DNA from: Stephanodiscus triporus
Taxonomy: Eukaryota > Bacillariophyta > Thalassiosirophyceae > Thalassiosirales > Thalassiosiraceae
Length of the DNA stretch: 11,219 nucleotides
Assembly: GCA_036939755.1 (NCBI GenBank)
Contig: JALLAZ010000925.1
Location: forward strand, 1 to 11,219
Reading direction: 5' to 3'
Shown: positions 1-6,781 of the stretch, one piece after another
How the letters are laid out: each line of letters begins with the position of its first letter
How positions within the stretch are numbered: position 1 is the stretch's first letter
Position numbers and translations under genes: made by a program
Notes under the pieces: model-generated
What the model was told of the DNA's origin: nothing
Database searches by the model: none
What the model saw: only the letters and a program-made list of their open reading frames with translations

Positions 1-1534
1 TCATGCCCTGGCAGTATCCCACGTCGGTGTCGTACATGCTGTAGGCACGTAACACTCGCCGCAACGAGCCCTGTCCCTGTCCCATGCCTAATGCCTCCAC
101 TGATAACAACTTTTGGCTCTGAGAATGTCCTCCCTTGGTATTGACCTCGTCGTCATCGTTGTCGTCCTCTCCGTCAAATATATCCACTGAACCATCGAAA
201 CTCTCCTCGCTGTTCAAAGAAGATTTCAACTCTTTATTAGGATCCTCATTGTAGCAGTCGCAATCGACGTTGTTCAGCCCCTCACAGCTCATGTTGGACA
301 TGAGCGCTTGCATCGACTCGTTAAACATCTTCTTCTTGGCTTCAACATCAAACGATGGCGGGTCTTGACCTGTGGATTGAATGTCGAAATCATCTTCATC
401 GTCATCAAGTTCTTCTTCGGAGTCCATATTTTCGAGATCGCCTACGCTTTCCGTCGCGGCGCTACCGTGGCTATCATCCTCGTCTTCGTTCCTCCTTCGG
501 AATAGGTAATGCTTTGGGAATGTCCGATTGATGTCACGGTCGATAGCATCCAACACGGCCCCTATTGCCTCCACGCCACTGTTCAGAGAGAAGTTATCCG
601 CGTACTCGTGATTGTGCAACTTCTTATATTCGACATCGGCCTTATCCACCAGCTCATCATATTTTCCGGGATGTGCCTTTATTATGAGGTCGATCCCTGT
701 AAGCGCCGTCCACGCCTTCTGGCGCATCGCGTCCGGCAATCCACGTCGGGTGTAGTATTTCATCTTCGAAGGGTTTATTGAGTATTTGATAGCCACAGAG
801 CTCGACTTTTTGCCATTGGCTTGGGCATGGACTTTGCCGAGTATGCCCTCCCATTTCTTGGCATCCGCTCTGAGTCGGACTAGATTGATCTTCGCGGTGG
901 CGCCCGTTGGGGCAACGGCGGCGTCCTCGTCGTCGATGAGGAAGCCGTACTTGTCCATTTTGACTCGAGCCCCCCCTGCTCCTCCTCCCTGGTCCCGAGA
1001 CGACTTTGTCGCGCTAGATACAGTTGACGATTTGCGCTGATAGGTCGTCAACAATTCTGCTGCCTGTTCGGGATCAATAAAGCGGTAGAACACATGCCCG
1101 TCCTTGAAATCACTCTCTCGCGATACGCTTTCGAAAGTACCCACGGTTCCCATTATGCAATTTCCAATTTTTACAGCCTCAGCTCTCGTCATCGCCAGGT
1201 TATGTTCGACGAGATAATCCACCGCCTCGGACCCCACGAAGCATTTGGAATACACCACACCGCGGTAGTTCCGATCGCGAACCTCCACGTGGATTTGTAA
1301 CCTGTCGGCGATCTCAATGAGAGTTAGCGACTTCGTCGGCGTGAAGACACCGCGACTTGTGGAACTGTTGGAAAGGTCCAGCGAATCGTCGAGCTCCGGC
1401 GCAGACGACGGCGCGATTACCGACATGGACAGTCCCTTCTTATTCTGACGAGATCTTGAGGTGAAGAAGCGCTTCATCTTGGATGGCTTCTTCGCGGCCG
1501 CCGCCGACGCGGGGGGTGGTGCGGTGGATGGCAT
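1..1534 (-). CDS. DEP and TBC domain Rab GTPase-activating protein (3' truncated by window)
   Basis: TBC proteins stimulate GTP hydrolysis by Rab GTPases and so switch off membrane-traffic steps. Read on the minus strand, 511 codons stay open from the ATG at 1534 to the window edge. An in-frame TAA lies 12 nt upstream of the ATG, which fixes the start, and there is an A at -3. Residues about 70-152 form a DEP domain (IADRL..., GSEAVDYLVE, then DGHVFYRF). The TBC domain starts near residue 262 with RRGLPDAMRQKAW. The arginine finger IxxDxxR is IDRDINR (R337). The glutamine finger YxQ is YCQ (Q509), after LRRVLRAYSMYDTDVG. Both catalytic residues are therefore present. About 170 residues separate them, far more than in canonical TBC domains, and the insert has acidic stretches at about 349-385 and 445-463. 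The N-terminal 60 residues are Ala/Pro/Ser/Lys-rich. The rest of the TBC domain lies outside the window. The target Rab cannot be read from this. Confidence 0.88.
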   Translation of the reverse strand, partial: MPSTAPPPASAAAAKKPSKMKRFFTSRSRQNKKGLSMSVIAPSSAPELDDSLDLSNSSTSRGVFTPTKSLTLIEIADRLQIHVEVRDRNYRGVVYSKCFVGSEAVDYLVEHNLAMTRAEAVKIGNCIMGTVGTFESVSRESDFKDGHVFYRFIDPEQAAELLTTYQRKSSTVSSATKSSRDQGGGAGGARVKMDKYGFLIDDEDAAVAPTGATAKINLVRLRADAKKWEGILGKVHAQANGKKSSSVAIKYSINPSKMKYYTRRGLPDAMRQKAWTALTGIDLIIKAHPGKYDELVDKADVEYKKLHNHEYADNFSLNSGVEAIGAVLDAIDRDINRTFPKHYLFRRRNEDEDDSHGSAATESVGDLENMDSEEELDDDEDDFDIQSTGQDPPSFDVEAKKKMFNESMQALMSNMSCEGLNNVDCDCYNEDPNKELKSSLNSEESFDGSVDIFDGEDDNDDDEVNTKGGHSQSQKLLSVEALGMGQGQGSLRRVLRAYSMYDTDVGYCQGM

Positions 1535-1737
1535 GTTAACGCCCGTTTACGACTGTGGTGTTTGAAGGGAGCGGAGCGAGAAGGCAAGGGGTATCCCGCC
1601 CGCCCGTGATTTGACTTCGGCATTTGCACTTTTTTGGGGCTGTACGATATCGTACATACTAGGTATTCACCGACGTAGGAGAGAGTACGATACGATATCT
1701 ATGGACCATAGTACCATACGATACAATTCTTAACACC
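1535..1737. promoter_or_regulatory. Divergent promoter between TBC and NIP30-like genes
   Basis: The two start codons face away from each other with only 203 bp between them, so transcription in both directions must start here. The segment holds a perfect 16-bp palindrome, TGTACGATATCGTACA (1641-1656). The heptamer TACGATA occurs at 1643, 1686, 1691 and 1717, with a reverse copy at 1648. A 13-bp inverted repeat, CTATGGACCATAG, lies at 1699-1711. No TATA box is obvious. A regulatory role for the repeats is inferred from position and symmetry. Confidence 0.6.
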
Positions 1738-2487
1738 ATGAGTCTCTCCTTCGTCAAAACGGCCGTCCTCTCTTCCACCGATGGCATCTCCCACAACGAG
1801 GAAACCTCCATCGACAATAACGAGACGCAATCCCTCCGCGCGTCTGGTGGGGGCGGTGGAGTCCACAGGCCCCTCTTCGAACAGCTCCGCGCGAACAGGG
1901 ATGCCGAGCAGGAGAGGGACGAGGAATTCCAACGTAGCTTACGTGGGACGCGTGCGCTGGACGAGGAGGATTGCGCCCACCTCGACGCAGTCGAACGGAG
2001 GAGGGAGGAGAAGGAGTACGCCGCGAGGAGCACGATCGAGAGGGAGGTGGCGCTGTTCTACGCCGCGAGGGAGGATCGGGGCCTGGCGCAAACGGTAGGG
2101 GTAGGGGACGATTATGACGCGGACTCCTTGGATATCTCGAGGAATAGTCTATCGCAAAAACTCAATAAGGCATCGGATGTTGTCGTGGCAAAGAAGGAGG
2201 GTATAAAGATTGTTCCGAAATTCACAATTACGAAAAAAAAACGGAAATCGGTCTCCCAACAATCAGATAAAACTACTGCTCTCGCGAAGAAAATTGCAGC
2301 TGAGAAGGATGTAGAAAATAATCACGCTGACGCATGTGAAACAAAGGGAAACGAAAAATTTGCGAGTGACGAGGCAGGGAGACACCATGGGAAAAGAACC
2401 TCAGATGAGGTAATACATGATTCCAACTCTGACAATGAAGGGGGGGGAATATTAGGCCTTGGGTGTTATGGTTCGGACAGAGATTGA
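1738..2487 (+). CDS. NIP30/FAM192A (PSME3IP1-like) nuclear protein
   Basis: This is a 249-aa single-exon protein of the NIP30 family. The human member (FAM192A/PIP30) binds the nuclear proteasome activator PA28-gamma and changes its substrate choice. Family hallmarks appear in order: an N-terminal FV motif (residues 5-6); RPLFEQLRANRDAEQERDEE (44-63); RALDEEDCAHLDAVERRREE (72-91) followed by a charged helix; a basic cluster KKKRK (166-170), probably a nuclear localisation signal; and a C-terminal GILGLGCYGSD (237-247) matching the family's glycine-rich GILPGLGAYSGS-type motif. Serines 229 and 231, just before that motif, sit in acidic context (SxxD, SxxE) resembling casein kinase 2 sites; in human PIP30 phosphorylation near this motif promotes PA28-gamma binding. 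The ATG has A at -3. Whether this organism has a PA28-gamma partner is unknown. The 5' half is GC-rich and the 3' half A/T-rich in codon choice. Confidence 0.85.
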   Translation: MSLSFVKTAVLSSTDGISHNEETSIDNNETQSLRASGGGGGVHRPLFEQLRANRDAEQERDEEFQRSLRGTRALDEEDCAHLDAVERRREEKEYAARSTIEREVALFYAAREDRGLAQTVGVGDDYDADSLDISRNSLSQKLNKASDVVVAKKEGIKIVPKFTITKKKRKSVSQQSDKTTALAKKIAAEKDVENNHADACETKGNEKFASDEAGRHHGKRTSDEVIHDSNSDNEGGGILGLGCYGSDRD

Positions 2488-3040
2488 GATGGGTATGATT
2501 AGTTTCACTTGAGTAACCACGAAAGAACCCGCATAAATATGGTGGAGGACGAGGAGTAGGTAATACTTTGTACTGCATTGCAAATACTTGTCCGTTGATG
2601 TTAGATAGTAGAGAAATATATTTAACGAAGGTAATTTTGGGTTTGTGATATCTTGCATAAAGGGCGACTCAATCGTTTAGATCACTCCCAAGCTCCTTCT
2701 CCCCTAGCCTTGCTTCCGAGCTCTTTCGTTGTTATCATTGACGAGCAGTCCTTTCTTGACATCAAAAAGTACATACCAAAATCGCGGGACAATTTTATTC
2801 GATGGCAATGACAAGACTAGGTAAAAACTCTCGTCTCTAGCATAACCTCTACCGTACCTACGTACCTAGATAGGAGTACGCCACAAATCTAGAGTAAATT
2901 ACCTCTACGTACTCGTACACCAAAGACACACACACTGCTCAGAGCTCAGAAAGACTCCCAAAAAAGAGTTAGATTTGTACTTAGTACGGTACCCCTGTGG
3001 ACCACCACCAACGGACGACGGCAAAGCAAGTCGAGTAACC
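2488..3040. promoter_or_regulatory. Intergenic region with GTAC-rich promoter of TM9SF gene
   Basis: No coding sequence is supported in these 553 bp. They hold the 3' end of the NIP30-like gene and the promoter of the nonaspanin. Eight GTAC tetramers fall between 2854 and 2992 (at 2854, 2862, 2876, 2909, 2915, 2977, 2984 and 2989), 49-187 bp before the ATG, and a ninth lies at 2769. GTAC is the core of copper/hypoxia response elements bound by SBP proteins in green algae. Whether anything similar operates here is unknown. Confidence 0.45.
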
Positions 3041-5242
3041 ATGAGAGCCCTTCTATCCGCTCTCCTCCTCCCGGGGGTGCAGGGATTTTATCTCCCTGGA
3101 GTCAATCCTTATTCTTTCTCGGAGGGTGAAGTGTGAGTTTCATGGCACGTGTTGGACTCGGCGGCGATGAGGCAGGGCAACGTTGTCGAGGCTGATCTAT
3201 GGCATAGCCGGTTATGTCTGGCTGAGGCTGAATTCCCTTTTTCTCTGCTATTTTATTTCGGAAAAACATCTCATGGTCTTCCTCTCGCCCATCGCCCCCG
3301 TCTTGGATTTTCTCCACAATTTATTCAACGATAATCGATCGCCTCCAGCGTCAAGCTCAAGGTGAACAAAATGACGTCCCAAAAAACGCTCCTGCCTGTG
3401 GAATACTATCGCCTCCCCTTCTGCCAACCCGATGGGGGTCCGAAAATGGATCACGAAAATCTGGGCGAGCTACTTGCCGGCGATCGTATCGAGTCCTCTC
3501 CCTACCGTCTCAACATGAAGGTGGACATGTTCTGCGAGCAGGTGTGCATCACCAACCTCGGACGGGGGGAGCAGAAGGGCGTCAGCCCGAACAAGGTCGT
3601 CCGCGCCATCCGTAAGAATTATCACAACAATTGGATAGTCGACAACATCCCCGCGGCGAGCAAGGTCGAGGACGACACCACCATCACGACCCGGTATTGG
3701 CAGGGCTTCCCCGTCGGGTTCATCGCCTCCGACACCAAGAAGGCCTACGTCCACAACCACGTCAACATCGAGATCCAGTACCACGCCGTCGAGACCGAGC
3801 CCAATAAGGCCCGCATCGTCCGATTCACCGTCGAGCCTTTCAGCATCAAGCACGACTTCGAGGCCTCGGCTGACGACGACGATAGCGTCGAGGAGGGGGT
3901 CGTCAAGGCCTTCAAGGTCGCCGACATCCAGAACCCCATCGAGAGCTGCAATCCCAAGGTCTCCAACAAGGAGCACACGCGCTACGAGATGGTGTACGCC
4001 CGAGGACGTGAGCCCCAGCCGGCGAGCGGGCGCGTCCTCTTCACCTACGACGTCATCTGGACGGAGAACAAGGTGCTGCACTGGGCGAGCCGTTGGGACG
4101 TATACCTCAGCATGGATAACGCCATCCCCGCCAAGGTCCACTGGATGAGCATCGCGAACAGCCTGGTCATCGTGGTTGTCCTCTCCGCCATGATCGCCGC
4201 CATCCTCGTCAGGAACCTCCGTCGCGACTATGCCCGGTACAACCGCCTCGCCACAGACGAGGAGAAGGCCGAGGACATGGAGGAATTCGGTTGGAAGCTC
4301 GTGCACGCTGACGTCTTCCGGCCTCCCAGCTTCTCCCCCCTGCTTATGTCGGTCTGCTGCGGTACGGGCGCGCAAATGTTGTGCATGGCGGTCCTGACCA
4401 TCCTCTTCTCGGCGATGGGATTCCTCAGCCCCTCGAACCGTGGTGCGCTCATCATGGCCCAGCTCCTGCTCTACGTCCTTATGGGGACCGTAGCCGGATA
4501 TGTCACCGCCAGATTCTACAAAACTTTCAAGGGGAAGGCGTGGCAGAAGGCCACGGCGTGCGTAGCCTTTGGCTTCCCGGGCATCGCCTTCGGACTATTC
4601 CTCATAATGAATATCGTGGCCCTCTCCCAAGGGAGTTCCGACGCCGTTCCCCCGCTTACGATGTTCGTCCTCCTCTTCTTGTGGTTCGGCATCTCGACTC
4701 CATTGGTCTTCTTCGGGGCGTACTTCGGATACAAGCAGGACGCGATCGAATTTCCCGTCAACACGAGCAGCATCCCCCGTCAGATCCCGGATCAGCCGTG
4801 GTTCATGGGAATTCCTTTCGTCCTCGCCGTGGGAGGGATATTGCCCTTTGGCTCGTGCTTCGTTGAGTTATATTTCATTCTGGCATCGGTGTGGATGGAC
4901 CAGTATTACTATGTGTTTGCCTTCCTTCTGCTCGTCTTTGCCATCCTTCTTATCACTGCGGCCGAGATTACCCTTCTATTCAACTACTTCCAACTTTGTG
5001 GAGAGAATTACCATTGGTGGTGGCGCTCTTTTAGCACGGGTGGCTCCACCGGGATTTATGTCTTCCTTTACTCATTCGTGTACTTCAAACAACTGGAGGC
5101 AAATTCCTTAGCCACGTATGTGCTTTACTTCGGCTACATGGGCTTGGCGTCGTTGGCTTTGTTCTTGATGACTGGATTAGTGGGCGTCAGTACATGCCTT
5201 TGGTTCAATAAGACAATTTTCGGATCGATCAAGATTGACTAA
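3041..5242 (+). CDS. Transmembrane 9 superfamily protein (nonaspanin, TM9SF), two exons
   Basis: Nonaspanins are Golgi/endosomal membrane proteins with a large luminal domain and nine membrane helices. Exon 1 is 3041-3132, a 216-bp GT-AG intron is 3133-3348, and exon 2 is 3349-5242; the join is phase 2. Exon 1 encodes a signal peptide, MRALLSALLLPGVQG, then the family signature FYLPGV at the start of the mature protein. The join restores EGEVVKLKVNKMTS, typical of TM9SF. The predicted protein is 661 aa, normal for the family. Luminal landmarks are LPFC, WIVDNIPAA, YWQGFPVGF and ASRWDVYLSM. The first helix is near residues 297-318, followed by LRRDYARYN. Later landmarks are GDVFRPP-like HADVFRPP, FLSPSNRGAL, GAYFGYK, IPRQIP, FQLCGENYHWWWRSF and the last helices. 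The C-terminus, IKID, fits the KXD/E signal for COPI binding and Golgi retention. The ATG has A at -3. Codons change from almost all C/G-ending to mixed after about position 4840. Confidence 0.93.
3133..3348 (+). other. Intron 1 of TM9SF gene
   Basis: The donor is AGT|GTGAGT at 3133 and the acceptor is CTCCAG| ending at 3348. Splicing joins a phase-2 codon and rebuilds the conserved EGEVVKLKVNKMTS segment, which is strong support for both sites. Unspliced, exon 1 reads into a TGA at once (GTG TGA). Confidence 0.9.
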
Positions 5243-5738
5243 ATGGAGATTTTTTCTGGAGCACAAGGTAAATTAACAGGGGGCTTAAGCGATTGTGTCA
5301 TGGCGATTGGATATAAATTATTAAATGACACCACCGAAATTCTTTTTGATGAGAAGGGAAAGAAACATCTATTTGCATGCTCGGAGTGAGGAAATGCTTT
5401 ATAATCCAATTGAGAATGATTATGATTGTAAGGAAATATGGGCTCATTGATGAACTTTTTCTGTTCAGACTGCAGCATCAAAAGATTAGATAATTTGGGG
5501 AGATACTAAGAGATATCCAAAGGATGAACACCGTAGGAAAGTCAAATAATCTCCTGTAAATTCTATGTTGGATGCAAAAACATGTCAGAAGTAACCCAGA
5601 CTACTGAATAAGAGTTGAGATGATTAAGAAGAAGAATCATCAAAAATATCAAAAGATGACTTCGAAGGCAATAAATCTCCTGTTAGCTACCTGCTATTGG
5701 CTGTAGAAGGAATGAAATAAACATGCAAAAGGCTTAGC
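5243..5738. other. Intergenic, AT-rich, no gene seen
   Basis: About 500 bp between the TM9SF stop codon and the first tRNA. Only short, non-coding-like frames are present. A 13-16 bp near-repeat around AATCTCCTGT occurs near 5550 and 5675. Nothing else is recognisable. Confidence 0.5.
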
Positions 5739-5810
5739 AGCCCGCACGCGGGATCGAACCACGGGCCTTTTCATTACGAATGAAATGCTCTACCACTGAG
5801 CCATACGGGC
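5739..5810 (-). tRNA. tRNA-Thr (anticodon CGU), copy 1
   Basis: A 72-nt intronless tRNA on the minus strand, from G1 at 5810 to U73 at 5739. The seven-pair acceptor stem is GCCCGTA with TGCGGGC. The D arm is GCTC-AGTGGTA-GAGC. The anticodon arm is TTTCA-TTCGTAA-TGAAA with CGT at 34-36, reading the threonine codon ACG. The variable loop is AGGCC and the T arm is CGTGG-TTCGATC-CCGCG. The A box (TGGCTCAGTGG) and B box (GGTTCGATCCC) fit Pol III promoters. A T-run follows the gene on its own strand (A4 at 5727-5730 on plus). U73 is usual for eukaryotic tRNA-Thr. A TATA-like stretch lies about 31-44 nt upstream. Confidence 0.95.
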
Positions 5811-5888
5811 GTACTGTTTCCTCTGTAGAAATAGGATGCAAATATATTTATAATCCTAAGCTTAGAGTACACTGACATAAAAAATCTC

Positions 5889-5960
5889 AGCCCGCACGCG
5901 GTATCGAACCACGGACCTTTTCATTACGAATGAAATGCTCTACCACTGAGCTATACGGGC
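5889..5960 (-). tRNA. tRNA-Thr (anticodon CGU), copy 2
   Basis: A second 72-nt tRNA-Thr(CGU), exactly 150 bp from copy 1 and differing at three positions (plus-strand 5902 T, 5915 A, 5952 T). The changes fall in the T loop, the variable loop and position 9; all stems remain paired. The A box is TAGCTCAGTGG and the B box GGTTCGATACC. A T6 terminator follows (A6 at 5879-5884 on plus), and TATAATAT lies 31-38 nt upstream (5991-5998). Both copies look functional. Confidence 0.95.
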
Positions 5961-6161
5961 GATGTAGTATTCCCCGATGTAAATTTAATCTATAATATGT
6001 TTCCAATTCTTACTCATCAAGCCGGGTAGTCGTCCGCAACACTCCTCTCTGTTGGGCTGTCGGGTGATGTTTGGTGTTTCCTGGGATGGGACTATGCCAG
6101 TAGCAGTCAACGCATAATTAGTTTGCCTTGATAGTAGGTATGCAAAAGGAAGAAACACATC
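5961..6161. promoter_or_regulatory. Shared upstream region of tRNA copy 2 and CX9C gene; short uORF
   Basis: This 201-bp gap lies between the divergently read tRNA copy 2 and the CX9C gene. It holds the tRNA's TATA-like upstream element (5991-5998). A 16-codon open frame (ATG 6067, TAA ending 6117) could act as an upstream ORF if the transcript starts before it. No transcript start can be read from the sequence. Confidence 0.35.
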
Positions 6162-6545
6162 ATGGGTTCAGGATCCAGTTGCCCCGCTAACGAGGATACA
6201 TGGTCATCTTCTGGCAATAGCGACAACGAGGGCTTGACGACAAAGGACTCGCGTAAAGCGGAAGATGCTTCCTTAACTACCGTCACGGAAGCCAAATCGA
6301 AACCACCTAAGAACGAAACAGGATACGCCAGAGCTCAGAGAATATGTCGCAGAAAGAAACGTGCCTACGATGCATGTTATACTGCTCAACTTTCGAGCAA
6401 AGAGGAAGACTGCAACGAATTATTCGAAGCCTATCGGAACTGCTTCCTTAATGTCATTGCAAAAGACATGGAGAAGAGGGGAGTGAAAGTAAATGAGAAA
6501 AGTATGATTGGTGAACACAAAGGGGAATCTGCCGATGAGAATTGA
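6162..6545 (+). CDS. Twin CX9C (CHCH-type) protein, probably mitochondrial intermembrane space
   Basis: A 127-aa protein with two CX9C motifs, C62-C72 and C84-C94, separated by 11 residues. This is the coiled-coil-helix-coiled-coil-helix fold with two disulfides, normally imported and oxidised by the Mia40/Erv1 relay in the mitochondrial intermembrane space. The first helix reads RAQRICRRKKRAYDAC and the second DCNELFEAYRNCF; the AYxxC and YRxC patterns are typical. The N-terminal 55 residues are Ser/Glu-rich and look disordered. The start MGSGSSC fits an N-myristoylation signal (Gly2, Ser6) with an adjacent cysteine, a feature shared with the MICOS subunit Mic19/CHCHD3, although the rest does not let me assign it to that family. 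The ATG context is strong (A at -3, G at +4). Its 3' end converges on the TPR gene. The subfamily is not recognised. Confidence 0.8.
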   Translation: MGSGSSCPANEDTWSSSGNSDNEGLTTKDSRKAEDASLTTVTEAKSKPPKNETGYARAQRICRRKKRAYDACYTAQLSSKEEDCNELFEAYRNCFLNVIAKDMEKRGVKVNEKSMIGEHKGESADEN

Positions 6546-6781
6546 AATCGTGAAGCAAAACACAAATTTGAAGTGAAGGAAGAGGTCTCTCTATGGAAAT
6601 CTTAAGCGTAACAAAGTAAGTGAAGATGAGACATGTCTGGTCAACAACTTGGCGAGCTGGTGTGAGAGTCAAAATTTATGACGAAAGAAAGTAGAGAGTC
6701 TAAAAGCTCAAAAAGTGTGAACGTTTGACAACCATTTTTGTAGTTATTAGCATTCTGCGTAAGTCGCCATGTACTGCATCG
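6546..6781. other. Convergent 3' intergenic region
   Basis: A 236-bp gap between the stop codons of the CX9C gene (plus) and the TPR gene (minus). It must contain both transcript ends. No canonical AATAAA-type signal or other element stands out. Confidence 0.4.

Noticed and set aside
1659..2033. 124-codon minus-strand ORF opposite the NIP30-like gene
   Set aside because: Low-complexity Ser/Arg/Pro sequence lying opposite a recognised coding frame.
3362..3364. GTG as the start of the TM9SF protein
   Set aside because: That codon is an internal valine. Family residues continue upstream to the splice acceptor, and exon 1 supplies the signal peptide.
3470..4375. 301-codon minus-strand ORF antisense to TM9SF
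   Set aside because: It is a shadow of the strongly G/C-ending plus-strand codons. Its protein is an Asp/Val/Gly/Leu-rich composition artefact without domains, while the plus strand encodes a clear nonaspanin.
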